A stretch of DNA of 64,000 nt. It comes from Rheinheimera mangrovi. Lineage in GTDB: Bacteria > Pseudomonadota > Gammaproteobacteria > Enterobacterales > Alteromonadaceae. Of this stretch, positions 1 to 8,782 are shown one piece after another. How positions within the stretch are numbered: the first letter of the stretch is position 1; the number at the start of each line of letters is the position of its first letter. Location of the stretch: assembly GCF_003990335.1 (NCBI RefSeq), contig NZ_CP034683.1, positions 4,509,501-4,573,500 on the forward strand. The letters are read 5' to 3'. The position numbers and the translations under genes were made by a program. The notes beneath the pieces are model-generated. The model was not told the origin of the DNA and did no database searches. It saw only the letters and a list, made by a program, of their open reading frames with translations.

Positions 1-759
1 TTATTTTTTGGTATCAAACAGGCACGGGCCTGCCTATTTGTTGGCTTGTTTTTTCTGTCTGTTTTGCTGGTCCCACGTGAAGGGATAGCGGGTGTCAGTC
101 GTTACGACGTACTGTTGGTGCTGGCCTTGTTGATCCAAATCTGGATGGTCTGGGCCAAACTGGAAACATGGGATGAAGCCAAAGCCATCAGCTTGTTTCA
201 TGTTGTTGGTTTTGCGTTGGAAGTCTTTAAGACTTCCGGCACCATTCAGTCCTGGAGCTACCCTGATCCTGCCTTAAGCAAAGTTTTCGGAGTACCACTT
301 TTTGCCGGCTTTATGTATGCGGCAGTTGGCAGTTACATTATTCAGATCTGGCGTTTAATGGAGTTGCGGGTACGACACCATCCACCTTATTGGATGGCGG
401 TGCTGATTGCTTCACTGATTTATCTGAATTTTTTCAGCCACCACTATATTGGTGACTACCGCTGGTATCTGGCCGCTATAACCTTAGGTTTGTATGCCAG
501 AACCATAGTCTATTACCACCCTTTGGATAAAGAACGGCAAATGCCGCTGTTGCTGGGCTTTGTTTTAGTCGGATTTTTTATCTGGCTGGCAGAAAACATT
601 AGTACTTTTATGGGCTTGTGGAGTTACCCTAATCAGTTGGGAGCCTGGTCTGTGGTGCATGTTGGCAAATGGAGCTCCTGGTCATTGCTGGTGATTATGA
701 CCTTTACCATAGTGGCGCAGCTTAAGTACGTCAAAGAGCGAATTCATGTGCCTGAGTAA
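1..759 (+). CDS. DUF817 family integral membrane protein (5' end outside window)
   Basis: The reading frame is open from base 1 (in-frame residues LFFGIKQARACLF precede the first possible TTG start at 46), so the gene begins left of the window. The visible part has about seven hydrophobic segments and the polar stretch FEVFKTSG-like (FALEVFKTSGTIQSWSYPDP) and GVPLFAGFMYAAVGSYI that I recognise as DUF817 signatures. Members are multi-pass inner membrane proteins of unknown function. It ends two bases before the stop of the convergent LysR gene, with no terminator hairpin between them. The family assignment is from remembered motifs and I am fairly confident of it; no function is claimed. Confidence 0.8.
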   Translation, partial: LFFGIKQARACLFVGLFFLSVLLVPREGIAGVSRYDVLLVLALLIQIWMVWAKLETWDEAKAISLFHVVGFALEVFKTSGTIQSWSYPDPALSKVFGVPLFAGFMYAAVGSYIIQIWRLMELRVRHHPPYWMAVLIASLIYLNFFSHHYIGDYRWYLAAITLGLYARTIVYYHPLDKERQMPLLLGFVLVGFFIWLAENISTFMGLWSYPNQLGAWSVVHVGKWSSWSLLVIMTFTIVAQLKYVKERIHVPE

Positions 760-761
760 AG

Positions 762-1673
762 TTATGGCAATTCGGGGAATATCTCTCTGTCACTTAGCGC
801 TGTAATCAGTGCATCAAATACCAACCTGACCCGGTCAGGTACAGGGCCACGCTGGGGCCTGTAGACAGACAAAGGCCAGGGTTTGGGATCAAGTTCGGGG
901 AGTAGACGTACTAAAGCGCCAGAGCGCAGATGAGGAATAGCCATACAAGAAGCCAGTTGCGATACGCCCAGCCCAGCTAAAGTTGCATCGGCTTCTGTTT
1001 CAGAATCATCTGCGACAAAACTAATTTTTTTGGGCGACCATTGCTGGCCCTCATGAAAATACCAGTGCCAGGCCCGGCCTGTCGCTTTGTCCATCAAGGC
1101 TGTTGTCGGCAGTTCTGCCAGTTGCTCTAAGTCCTGCGGGCTATGGTGTTTTGCCAGCAACAACGGGCTGGCTGTCAAAAACAAGCCAACATTGGCGACT
1201 TTCCGGGCAATAAAACCATTATCCCGGATCAATCCAATCCGCACTCCTACATCAATTTGTTCGTCCACTACATCCGCAATCTGATCTGACAAACGCAGGT
1301 CGAGCTGTAACGCAGGATGCTGTTGCGCCAGAGCACTCAGTACAGGCATCAGCACAGGCCGAATCACTCTCGGAGCCGCCAGCCGCACTAATCCGGCAAT
1401 AGCATGATTTAAAACTGCCTGATGCTGCTGAAACAATGCATCCAATTGCTGCAGAGTGCTTTTCGCCTGCATTGCAAAACCTTCAGCAAAAACGGTCAGC
1501 CGGATATGGCGGGTACTGCGATGAAACAACACTTCACCCGTACTTTGCTCCAGTTGCTGCACTGCTCTGGTGACTGCCTGAGGTGAAATACCTAACCTTA
1601 CAGCTGCGGCTTTAAAACTGTCACTTTCTGCCGCAGTACAAAAAATCCGCAGCAATTCAACTTTGTTCAACAT
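762..1673 (-). CDS. LysR family transcriptional regulator
   Basis: 303 residues, the usual LTTR length. The N-terminal winged helix-turn-helix is clear (residues 1-60: [29 protein letters not shown], then [12 protein letters not shown]), followed by a type 2 periplasmic-binding-protein-like effector domain (about 90-290). The ATG at 1673 is preceded by a weak GGAA. It is transcribed away from the short-chain dehydrogenase at 1792, the classical arrangement in which a LysR protein controls its divergent neighbour. A dyad sits between them (see 1679-1695). The subfamily resembles the AaeR/DsdC-like regulators common beside dehydrogenases; the effector cannot be read from sequence. Confidence 0.9.
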   Translation of the reverse strand: MLNKVELLRIFCTAAESDSFKAAAVRLGISPQAVTRAVQQLEQSTGEVLFHRSTRHIRLTVFAEGFAMQAKSTLQQLDALFQQHQAVLNHAIAGLVRLAAPRVIRPVLMPVLSALAQQHPALQLDLRLSDQIADVVDEQIDVGVRIGLIRDNGFIARKVANVGLFLTASPLLLAKHHSPQDLEQLAELPTTALMDKATGRAWHWYFHEGQQWSPKKISFVADDSETEADATLAGLGVSQLASCMAIPHLRSGALVRLLPELDPKPWPLSVYRPQRGPVPDRVRLVFDALITALSDREIFPELP

Positions 1674-1678
1674 TAATT

Positions 1679-1695
1679 ATTCCAAAATAAGGAAT
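1679..1695. promoter_or_regulatory. Candidate LysR binding dyad
   Basis: ATTCC-N7-GGAAT in the 118-bp divergent intergenic region, just upstream of the LysR start codon. LysR proteins bind interrupted dyads of about this size (T-N11-A type). Role in autoregulation and control of the dehydrogenase at 1792 is inferred. Confidence 0.35.
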
Positions 1696-1791
1696 TATAA
1701 AATCAAAATATTTCCATTTTTTGGATTTGTCTATCACTTCATACTGAACAGGTCGAAATTAATCAGATGCCACTCAACTGAGGATAAAACC

Positions 1792-2535
1792 ATGAGTCAG
1801 AATATTTCAGGAAAAACTGTAGTGATCACAGGTGCCAGCAGCGGTTTAGGGGAAGCCACGGCTTACCATCTGGCCAGTCTGGGTGCCAGGGTTGTATTAG
1901 GCGCACGTCGCGAAGACAAACTGCAGCAGATAGCAGCACACATCGAAGCCAAAGGCGGACAAGCCGCTTATCTGGTGACGGATGTCACTAAAGCCAGCGA
2001 AGTTCAGGCTCTGGTGCAACTGGCGGTCAGTCGTTTTGGCCAGTTGGATGTCATCATCAATAATGCCGGTCTGATGTCTATTGCCCCTATCAGTGAATTA
2101 AAAACAGATGAATGGGATCGGATGATCGATATCAATATCAAAGGCGTGTTGTATGGTATAGCTGCAGCCTTGCCGGTATTTGAGCAACAACAATCCGGCC
2201 ATTTTATTAATATCTCTTCAGTAGCGGGCATTAAAGTCTTCAGCCCGGGTGGCACAGTGTACAGTGGCACTAAATTCGCTGTTCGGGCCATCAGCGAAGG
2301 CTTGCGCCATGAAGTGGGTGGAGCTATCCGCACCACAACCATACTGCCTGGCGCAGTAGATTCTGAACTGAAGCACGGCAGCAGCCACCAGCAAAGTGCT
2401 GAATTTGTTAATAACTTCTATCAGATAGCTATTCCGGCAGATTCGGTGGCAAAAGCCGTTGCTTATGCAATAGCACAACCTAAAGAGGTAGATATTAACG
2501 AAATAGTGCTGCGCCCTACTGTGCAGGATTTCTAA
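1792..2535 (+). CDS. SDR family NAD(P)-dependent oxidoreductase
   Basis: 247 residues from the ATG at 1792, chosen because GAGGAT lies 7-12 bases upstream; the longer reading frame from 1663 has no ribosome site and only adds non-family residues. Classical short-chain dehydrogenase: cofactor motif TGASSGLG (about residue 12), NNAG (about 89), catalytic Ser in NISSVAG and YSGTK active-site pair (about 158-162). Arg-Arg after the second beta strand (GARRED) suggests NADP(H) preference. Divergent from, and probably controlled by, the LysR gene. Substrate unknown; this subclass includes YdfG-like serine/3-hydroxy acid dehydrogenases. Confidence 0.9.
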   Translation: MSQNISGKTVVITGASSGLGEATAYHLASLGARVVLGARREDKLQQIAAHIEAKGGQAAYLVTDVTKASEVQALVQLAVSRFGQLDVIINNAGLMSIAPISELKTDEWDRMIDINIKGVLYGIAAALPVFEQQQSGHFINISSVAGIKVFSPGGTVYSGTKFAVRAISEGLRHEVGGAIRTTTILPGAVDSELKHGSSHQQSAEFVNNFYQIAIPADSVAKAVAYAIAQPKEVDINEIVLRPTVQDF

Positions 2536-2551
2536 GCCTGCACCACCAGCG

Positions 2552-3244
2552 CTACCAGTCAATCTGAGTTTTATTGCGGAAAAACGCACCAGTCGGACCA
2601 TCGTCATCCAGCGTGGCGAGCCAGACTGGTGTTTCAGCACCTTGCTCCGGGCTTAAATCTGCAGCTTCGCCACCCATACGGGTACGTACCCAACCTGGAC
2701 AAGCTGCGTTTACTTTCACTTCAGGCATTAATTCACGGGCACAGCTCACCGTGACTGCATTCAACCCAGCTTTACTGATGGCGTAACAAGCCGGACCTTC
2801 CAGCCCCTCTGAAAAACTACCCCAACTGGATGAAACATTGACAATACGGCCATAACCCCGCTGCTTCATCAAATGACCAAAAACTTTGCAGAGCATAAAA
2901 GGCGCCACAGTATTAACCGATAAACTGTGGAGTAAATCCTCAGCCTGAGTATGTTGCACTTCAGTGGAATGCAGTATGGCTGCATTATTAATTAATATAT
3001 CAACAGGGCCATAGTGACGTTCAATCTGCAAGGCTTTTTGTTCCAGCAGCAAAGGGTCGGTCAAATCCAATCGAATTGCTATACCAGCGCCTAACAAGGC
3101 TACGGCTTCCTCTGCATCTTTTTGATGGCGAGCAGCCAGCAATAACTGAAAACCGCCTTGTTGCAGCAGAGTTTTAGCGATCGCAAAACCTATGCCCCGG
3201 TTTGCGCCCGTAATCAATACTGTTTTTTGTTGCGGCTGACTCAT
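2552..3244 (-). CDS. SDR family oxidoreductase, carbonyl-reductase-like
   Basis: 230 residues. TGANRGIG cofactor loop near the N terminus, NNAA (about 86), catalytic Ser in NVSSSWGS and YAISK (about 154). The TGANRGIGF start and the C-terminal PEQGAETPVWLATL segment resemble eukaryote-type carbonyl reductases and plant menthone-type SDRs. It converges on the SDR at 1792-2535 with only 16 bases between the stops, and no terminator is visible. Not closely similar to its neighbour, so this is not a tandem duplication. Substrate unknown. Confidence 0.88.
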   Translation of the reverse strand: MSQPQQKTVLITGANRGIGFAIAKTLLQQGGFQLLLAARHQKDAEEAVALLGAGIAIRLDLTDPLLLEQKALQIERHYGPVDILINNAAILHSTEVQHTQAEDLLHSLSVNTVAPFMLCKVFGHLMKQRGYGRIVNVSSSWGSFSEGLEGPACYAISKAGLNAVTVSCARELMPEVKVNAACPGWVRTRMGGEAADLSPEQGAETPVWLATLDDDGPTGAFFRNKTQIDW

Positions 3245-3390
3245 AAACCCACTCCCTTTTGATTGACTCTCAGTCCATTCACCTTAGTTTTTAACATTTT
3301 CAAATGAAATAGTAATGACTGCCGTGTAAATTTACCTACACTAAGCCACATGGCGAGTCAAAACCCCACGTAAAACGAGGAAAACTTCTG

Positions 3391-4056
3391 ATGTCCAACA
3401 TCAGCTTACTGCAAAAAACAGCACTGTCGTTCCTGTTTTGGTTGTTTTGTAGTGCTATTGCGACGACTGCAATGGCATGTGAGTTTGAAGTGGAACTGGA
3501 GCAATCCTGTGCGCAGGAACTGGAGGAGGATCTGTTACCCAAGGTCCCCTTTCAAGTGCAACGCAACAGTAATTTTTTACATCTACAAACCAAAGCCGGA
3601 GCTTTGTCTTTTCCAGTATTTAAAGAAAGAACGGATGAAGACACCCAGCCTTACTTAGTTTCGTACTTAAAGCCTGCGCAATTAGCTGTGGTTTGGGTAT
3701 TTGAATATCGTGGCCGTAGCGTGTATCTGATTAATACCCAAACCGGTTTGCAGACTCAGATCAACGGTTTTCCATTGCTGTCACCAGACAACAAACGTTT
3801 ACTGGTGTATTCCGAAGCTTATTCAGACAAAGAGAATGCCAATCTGGTGGTGATTTACCGCATTCGTAATCACAAGCTTTATGCTGAAATGGTGCTCAGT
3901 GGCGATGACAACAGAATACAACCCTGGAATCCGCTGAATGTGCGCTGGGTTAGCCCGGATAAAGTAGAGTTTATCCGGCTGCATTATCACAATGGTGAAG
4001 AGGAACAAAAACTTCAAAGCCTGCAATTACAACAAGGTAAATGGCAACTGCTCTAA
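3391..4056 (+). CDS. Exported protein of unknown function
   Basis: 221 residues from the ATG at 3391, with GAGG ten bases upstream. Residues 1-29 form a signal peptide (hydrophobic run LSFLFWLFCSAIATTAMA, probable cleavage before CEFEVELE). The mature part has repeated beta-strand-like segments (LAVVWVFEYRGRSVYLINTQTG, PLLSPDNKRLLVYSEAY, VRWVSPDKVEF) reminiscent of propeller-type WD40-like or TolB-like blades. Two early Cys residues could form a disulfide. I do not recognise a named family. Stands alone between divergent SDR and catalase genes. Confidence 0.65.
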   Translation: MSNISLLQKTALSFLFWLFCSAIATTAMACEFEVELEQSCAQELEEDLLPKVPFQVQRNSNFLHLQTKAGALSFPVFKERTDEDTQPYLVSYLKPAQLAVVWVFEYRGRSVYLINTQTGLQTQINGFPLLSPDNKRLLVYSEAYSDKENANLVVIYRIRNHKLYAEMVLSGDDNRIQPWNPLNVRWVSPDKVEFIRLHYHNGEEEQKLQSLQLQQGKWQLL

Positions 4057-4194
4057 AAACCCCTCTTGTGCGCCACAACTTTCGCCTGCTTTATAAAATC
4101 TGACTATAGTTTTACAGGTCTGCAGTCTGGCCAGTTCCAGAGACATTGCCGTTAACACCACTATGTATATGTTTTGCAGACACGGAGAATTGCG

Positions 4195-5631
4195 ATGAGT
4201 AAAGCCCTCCCTTTAACGAATGCCACAGGCGCCCCGGTTCCGGACAACACCAATACCATGACAGCAGGCCCCCGCGGTCCAGCCTTACTACAGGATATCT
4301 GGCTTTTAGAGAAGCTGGCCCATTTTGACCGCGAAGTGATACCAGAGCGGCGTATGCATGCCAAAGGCGCTGGTGCTTATGGCACCTTCACAGTTACTCA
4401 CGACATCAGCCGTTACACCAGAGCCAAATTGTTTTCTCAGGTTGGCAAAAAAACCGATGTATTTTTACGTTTCTCCACTGTAGCTGGTGAACGTGGAGCA
4501 GCCGATGCAGAGCGCGACATTCGTGGTTTTGCCGTAAAGTTTTATACCGAAGAAGGAAACTGGGATATTGTCGGCAATAATACGCCGGTGTTTTTCTTTC
4601 GGGATCCTATGCGCTTCCCTGACTTAAACCACGCAGTAAAACGTGATCCGCGCACAGGCTTACGCAGTGCCGAAAACAACTGGGATTTCTGGACTTTGTT
4701 ACCAGAAGCTCTGCACCAGATCACTATAGTAATGAGCGACAGAGGTATTCCGGCGACCTACCGCCATATGCATGGTTTTGGCAGCCACACCTTTAGCTTT
4801 ATTAACGCCGCCAATGAAAGGTATTGGGTAAAATTCCATTTTCACACTCACCAGGGCATTAAAAACCTGAGTGCTGAAGAGTCGGAGCTGGTGATAGGCA
4901 AAGACAGAGAAAGCCATTTACGTGATTTGTACGACTGCATAGAAGCCGGTGATTATCCGCGCTGGACTCTAAAAGTGCAGATCATGACTGAGCAGCAAGC
5001 CGCCACACATAAACATAATCCTTTTGATTTAACCAAAGTCTGGCCACACAAAGACTATCCACTGCATGAAGTGGGTGTGATGGAGCTGAATAAAAACCCG
5101 GAGAACCACTTTGCTGAAGTGGAGCAAGCGGCTTTCTCACCAGCCAATGTAGTACCAGGCGTCAGTTTTTCACCCGATCGTATGCTGCAGGCGCGGTTGT
5201 TTTCTTATGGAGATGCCCAGCGTTATCGATTAGGCGTCAATTTTAACCATATACCAGTCAATGCCCCACGTTGTCCTTTCCACAGTTACCACAGAGATGG
5301 TCAGATGCGTACCGATGGTAATTTAGGTGGCACTATCAGCTATCAGCCCAATTCAAAAGGGGTGTGGGATAACAGACCTGAATATGCCGAACCCGCTTTG
5401 GCCATGGCAGGCGCTGCAGACCGTTATGATCATTATGTCGATGACGACCACTACGAACAACCTGGCGATTTATTCCGGCTGATGACACCGGCACAGCAGC
5501 AGATCCTGTTTGCCAATACAGCCGCTAATCTGGCTGGCGTATCCAGAGATATTCAGGACAGGCATATCACCAACTGTACTAAAGCTGATCCGGCTTATGG
5601 CGCAGGAGTGGCTAAAGCTTTGGGCCGATAA
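4195..5631 (+). CDS. Monofunctional haem catalase, small-subunit type
   Basis: 478 residues from the ATG at 4195 (GGAGAA six bases upstream), the normal size of clade 3 small-subunit catalases. Converts hydrogen peroxide to water and oxygen. Visible landmarks: distal His55 in [12 protein letters not shown], distal Asn in [11 protein letters not shown] (128/129), NADPH-clade features, and the proximal haem ligand motif R334-L-F-S-Y338. No signal peptide, so probably cytoplasmic. Followed by a strong terminator at 5651. No OxyR site was identified by eye. Monocistronic. Confidence 0.96.
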   Translation: MSKALPLTNATGAPVPDNTNTMTAGPRGPALLQDIWLLEKLAHFDREVIPERRMHAKGAGAYGTFTVTHDISRYTRAKLFSQVGKKTDVFLRFSTVAGERGAADAERDIRGFAVKFYTEEGNWDIVGNNTPVFFFRDPMRFPDLNHAVKRDPRTGLRSAENNWDFWTLLPEALHQITIVMSDRGIPATYRHMHGFGSHTFSFINAANERYWVKFHFHTHQGIKNLSAEESELVIGKDRESHLRDLYDCIEAGDYPRWTLKVQIMTEQQAATHKHNPFDLTKVWPHKDYPLHEVGVMELNKNPENHFAEVEQAAFSPANVVPGVSFSPDRMLQARLFSYGDAQRYRLGVNFNHIPVNAPRCPFHSYHRDGQMRTDGNLGGTISYQPNSKGVWDNRPEYAEPALAMAGAADRYDHYVDDDHYEQPGDLFRLMTPAQQQILFANTAANLAGVSRDIQDRHITNCTKADPAYGAGVAKALGR

Positions 5632-5650
5632 CAGCATCAACAATACCAAG

Positions 5651-5676
5651 CCCGGCTTAACACCAGCCGGGTTTTT
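5651..5676 (+). terminator. Rho-independent terminator of the catalase gene
   Basis: CCCGGCT-TAACACC-AGCCGGG stem-loop followed by TTTTT, 19 bases after the catalase stop. Its T-run overlaps the last codon of the convergent gene at 5675-6109. Confidence 0.9.
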
Positions 5677-6109
5677 AATGCAAATACAGCCTGCTGGCGG
5701 GTAACCGTGACAACTGCCACATCTTGTATCTCTGACACACTGCGTTGTATTCAGCTCTGAGCTTGGCTGATTCCTGCAACACAGCCAGACTGGCCGGATG
5801 ATCACCATCCAGACGCTGCAACATTTGTTCAAACCAGTTTAAGCCATGCCTTAATGTGATCTGACAACGACGCCAGCGTTGCTGTTGTGCATAAGTTTCT
5901 GCCAGATTCTGAATAGAAATAGATAAACAAAAGGTCGGCAGCGACGCTTCTTCAGGGCTCAATTCAGGCGGACAACAAACAAAAGCGCAGTGATACCAGA
6001 CAGGCCAGACATCAGAAATAGCCTGACGGTAAAAACAGGCTGCAGCCGTTAAATGCCGTTCGGTAAAGGCCTGATTGCCTTGCGCAATGATCTGTTGCCA
6101 CTGATCCAT
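5675..6109 (-). CDS. Small TPR-like protein, possibly DUF2753
   Basis: 144 residues from the ATG at 6109 (GGGGAC upstream); the frame continues four codons further upstream but the internal ATG has the better ribosome site. Helical, with a TPR-like N terminus (QWQQIIAQGNQAFTERHLTAAACFYRQAIS) and a second helical pair (QNLAETYAQQQRWRRCQITLRHGL). The start and length resemble DUF2753 proteins of Vibrio and Shewanella, but I am not certain. Its end overlaps the catalase terminator. Function unknown. Confidence 0.6.
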   Translation of the reverse strand: MDQWQQIIAQGNQAFTERHLTAAACFYRQAISDVWPVWYHCAFVCCPPELSPEEASLPTFCLSISIQNLAETYAQQQRWRRCQITLRHGLNWFEQMLQRLDGDHPASLAVLQESAKLRAEYNAVCQRYKMWQLSRLPASRLYLH

Positions 6110-6152
6110 AAAAGTCCCCAATTGAGAATTGATGTCATCTAGACCATTTCAA

Positions 6153-6169
6153 TTGCGAATAGTTCGCAA
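6153..6169. promoter_or_regulatory. Perfect 7-3-7 palindrome, candidate operator
   Basis: TTGCGAA-TAG-TTCGCAA lies about 45 bases upstream of the start of the gene at 5675-6109, a plausible operator position. I cannot name the regulator. The 6110-6374 intergenic also holds GACCC-GAATCA-GGGTC near 6270 and a purine-rich stretch. Confidence 0.35.
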
Positions 6170-6340
6170 CAATGTCTGTAGATTTTGTCAAATCGACAAT
6201 CAAGCTCTAATTCCAGATGTGAAATAGCTGTCCCTAAAATGTTAGTCCACACTCTGCTGTACCGGTCAGGACCCGAATCAGGGTCGGTATTACAATTGGA
6301 GATAAGTGGGAGTGTATAAACAGGGGGTGGGGAGTGGAGA

Positions 6341-6364
6341 GTGGCCTGACAGAATTCAGGCCAC
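6341..6364. terminator. Hairpin at the 3' end of the dsbA pair
   Basis: GTGGCCTGA-CAGAAT-TCAGGCCAC, a perfect 9-bp stem 10 bases beyond the stop of the gene at 6375. There is no T-run on the minus-strand side, so it may stabilise the mRNA end rather than act as a strong intrinsic terminator. Confidence 0.5.
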
Positions 6365-6374
6365 AGCAGAGCAG

Positions 6375-7022
6375 TTAATCTTTCTTCGCGAGCAGATAAG
6401 CCACAACAGCGTCTAAATCTTGCTGGAAATTCTCCTGACTTAAACCGGAAAACTTCACCAGATATTTACCATTCACAAGCAGTGTCGGTACGCCTTGCAG
6501 TACTTTAGCTTCAGAGTAATGGTCCTGGCTTTTTTTCATCGTGGCTACTTCAGCCTTTACAGCAGGGTTCACCATACCTGAGTCAAATAACATGGCCGGA
6601 ATATCATTTACTACCAACAGGTTGCGGATATCCTGCTCAGAACTAAAGGTGGCGCGCTGGTTATGCAGATAATCAAAAATCACATCCGCAATACGATCGC
6701 CCTGACCGGCATTTTTCGCAACTACATAAGCTTTAGCCAGTGACTGCTGTAGTTCAGGTGAAGCTGCCCGTAAAAAATCGACGTGATATTTCGTCAGACT
6801 GACACCTTTTGGCAGATTTTTATTTAAGGTCTGCGCAAAGGGTTCAAAGGCTTTGCAGTGTCCGCAATAAAACGAAAAAAACTCCAGAACTTCTGGTTTT
6901 GTCGTCGCTTTTTCTGCGACTACGTCGTAATGCACGCCTTCCTGATACTGCACAGGAGCAGCTGCAGAAGCAAAGGCCATGACAGGAGCCAATACCAAAG
7001 CAAGCAGTAATTTTTTTAACAT
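6375..7022 (-). CDS. DsbA-type periplasmic thiol:disulfide oxidoreductase with CGHC active site
   Basis: 215 residues. Signal peptide (residues 1-21), then a thioredoxin fold with an inserted helical domain typical of DsbA. The active site is Cys53-Gly-His-Cys56, the motif of eukaryotic protein disulfide isomerase rather than the CPHC of E. coli DsbA. The cis-proline loop GVPTLLVNGKY (about 180) is DsbA-like. It follows the other DsbA gene by 16 bases and both probably derive from an old tandem duplication. The different dipeptide predicts a different redox potential, possibly shuffling or substrate-specific oxidation. Function beyond the fold is inferred. Confidence 0.88.
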   Translation of the reverse strand: MLKKLLLALVLAPVMAFASAAAPVQYQEGVHYDVVAEKATTKPEVLEFFSFYCGHCKAFEPFAQTLNKNLPKGVSLTKYHVDFLRAASPELQQSLAKAYVVAKNAGQGDRIADVIFDYLHNQRATFSSEQDIRNLLVVNDIPAMLFDSGMVNPAVKAEVATMKKSQDHYSEAKVLQGVPTLLVNGKYLVKFSGLSQENFQQDLDAVVAYLLAKKD

Positions 7023-7038
7023 AAGGAACGCCTTCTAA

Positions 7039-7674
7039 TTAAGATTGAGTCAGTAAAAAATTAACTAACTGCTTAAATTCTTCATCCTGATTTTCGCGGC
7101 TTAAACCCTGGTTGAGAATTTTGTATTTACCGTTAACGATAAAGGTTGGAACCCCGGTTAACACCCGACGGGCTGATAAAGCGTCCTGCTCTTTTTTCAT
7201 TTGTTTAGCACCGCCAGCTACAGTAAAGCTTTTCAACGCTTTATCGTAAGTGTCTGCATCTACCCCATTGGCAACCACAACAGCTTTGATATCGTCATCG
7301 CTGGCAAAGGCTTTACGGTCTACATGAATGTGGTTAAAAAAAGCACTGGCTACCTGATCGCCTTTGCCCAGATTTTTCGCCACTAAATACGCTTTGGCTA
7401 AAGTGACCTGAATTTCAGGCGCTGCGTGTTGTAAAAAATCAACATGCACCTTTTTCAGTTCAGCGCCAGCTGGCAACTGCTTTGCTAATGCCTGCACTTT
7501 AGGCTCATAACCAAAACAGGCCGGGCAATAAAAAGAAAAATACTCTTTCACTTCAGGCTTGGCTGTCGCCTGCTCTGAAATCACTTCGTAGTGCTTACCT
7601 TCCTCAAACTGAGCTGCAAAAACTGCCACAGGTAATAACAAAGCACCTACTAACAACGCTGTTAACTTTTTCAT
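7039..7674 (-). CDS. dsbA: Thiol:disulfide interchange protein DsbA
   Basis: 211 residues with signal peptide 1-21. Active site Cys50-Pro-Ala-Cys53 in YFSFYCPACFGYEP, and cis-proline segment GVPTFIVNGKY. Introduces disulfides into newly exported proteins and is reoxidised by DsbB in the inner membrane. Position immediately downstream of srkA matches E. coli yihE(srkA)-dsbA, which supports this copy, rather than the CGHC paralogue, as the orthologue. The central dipeptide PA instead of PH is a variant and would be expected to alter oxidising strength. Confidence 0.92.
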   Translation of the reverse strand: MKKLTALLVGALLLPVAVFAAQFEEGKHYEVISEQATAKPEVKEYFSFYCPACFGYEPKVQALAKQLPAGAELKKVHVDFLQHAAPEIQVTLAKAYLVAKNLGKGDQVASAFFNHIHVDRKAFASDDDIKAVVVANGVDADTYDKALKSFTVAGGAKQMKKEQDALSARRVLTGVPTFIVNGKYKILNQGLSRENQDEEFKQLVNFLLTQS

Positions 7675-7721
7675 TATTCGAATGTTCCTTGGAATAAAAC
7701 TGTCACTACTCTAACAAAATC

Positions 7722-8702
7722 TTACCATTGAGGCATCAGAGAAAGTGGGCTCTGGTCACAGAATTTCAGCTGTTCATCCAGCGCCCGCAATTGTTGCTGC
7801 CAGTATTGGTCTGTACTGAACCATGGAAAGTTCTTTGGAAAAGCGGGATCGCTCCACCTTTTTGCTATCCAGGCCATATAAGACAAAATCCGCATCGCCC
7901 TTAGCGGCTCGATTAAACGCAGCTCTTTATGATCAAAATCACAATACTGGTCATATTCTTCCAGCAATAACGACAGCTGGTAGTTTTGCTCCACTCTGTC
8001 GCCATTGAGTAATAACCACAAATCCTGCACTGCGGGGCCATTACGACTGTCGTCAAAGTCCAGCAACAAAGGCCTGTCGTCATGCCACAACAAATTGCCG
8101 ATATGACAGTCACCATGTACCCGGCGGATTTTTTCCGGCTTATACAAAGGACCGACCTTGTCGCACAATTGTTGCATCATCGCCTGATAATCTTTTTCCA
8201 ATGAAGGTGGGATCAGACCCGACTGCAACAAGCTTTGCTGACTATCCAGTAAAAAAGTCTGATGGTTGATGGTAGGTCTGTGCAGAAAAGGCCGGGCAGC
8301 GCCAACCTGATGCACCATGCCTAAAAAACGGCCCAGTTGCAGCATTTGATCATCATTATCCGGCTCTAATGTACGGCCACCTCGGCTTGGAAAAACCGAT
8401 AAATAAAAACCGCCGAAGGATAATACTTGCTGGCCATCTCGCTCAACGGCTTCGGCCACCGGCACTTCAATTTCAGCCAGTTCACGCACAAACTGATGTT
8501 CTTCGTTCAGCTGATCTAAGTTCCAGCGCTCTGGCCGGTAAAACTTAACCACCCAGCTTTTGCGATCGTCATCCCGAAACTGACAGACTCTGTTTTCGAA
8601 GCTGTTTAGTTGTAATAAACCAGAGCTGACATCAAAGCCATAATGAAACAGCGCGTCCAGCATTAAATCCGGACTTAAAGTAGAAAAATCAAAAGTGCTC
8701 AT
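7722..8702 (-). CDS. srkA: Stress response serine/threonine kinase SrkA (YihE/RdoA)
   Basis: 326 residues from the ATG at 8702, chosen over an upstream TTG at 8729 because it aligns with the family start (FxFxTLxPDxxxDAL) and has GGAA upstream. Aminoglycoside-phosphotransferase-like kinase fold: VVKFYRPERW near the N terminus, catalytic HGDCHIGN and metal-binding LLLDFDD, then PLRAMRILSYMAWI and FPKNFPWF typical of SrkA. In E. coli it phosphorylates proteins to protect cells from stress-induced death and is co-transcribed with dsbA, as here (47-base gap). Confidence 0.95.
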   Translation of the reverse strand: MSTFDFSTLSPDLMLDALFHYGFDVSSGLLQLNSFENRVCQFRDDDRKSWVVKFYRPERWNLDQLNEEHQFVRELAEIEVPVAEAVERDGQQVLSFGGFYLSVFPSRGGRTLEPDNDDQMLQLGRFLGMVHQVGAARPFLHRPTINHQTFLLDSQQSLLQSGLIPPSLEKDYQAMMQQLCDKVGPLYKPEKIRRVHGDCHIGNLLWHDDRPLLLDFDDSRNGPAVQDLWLLLNGDRVEQNYQLSLLLEEYDQYCDFDHKELRLIEPLRAMRILSYMAWIAKRWSDPAFPKNFPWFSTDQYWQQQLRALDEQLKFCDQSPLSLMPQW

Positions 8703-8736
8703 GGAATTCCGTTTGGTCAGTACAGCCAATTGCCAT

Positions 8737-8762
8737 AAAAAAATAGGGAGCCGAAGCTCCCT
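8737..8762 (-). terminator. Rho-independent terminator of ccoG
   Basis: On the minus strand AGGGAGC-TTCG-GCTCCCT followed by ATTTTTTT, twenty bases after the ccoG stop and before the srkA start. Separates ccoG from the srkA-dsbA operon. Confidence 0.92.
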
Positions 8763-8782
8763 AGTCTAACGCTTTTACAGAT

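Noticed and set aside
1663..1791. Upstream extension of the SDR frame from 1663
   Set aside because: No ribosome site at 1663, the extra 43 residues are not SDR-like, and the ATG at 1792 has GAGGAT and the family N terminus.
2218..2640. 140-codon minus-strand frame overlapping both SDR ends
   Set aside because: Antisense to well-supported genes, no ribosome site and no protein-like composition.
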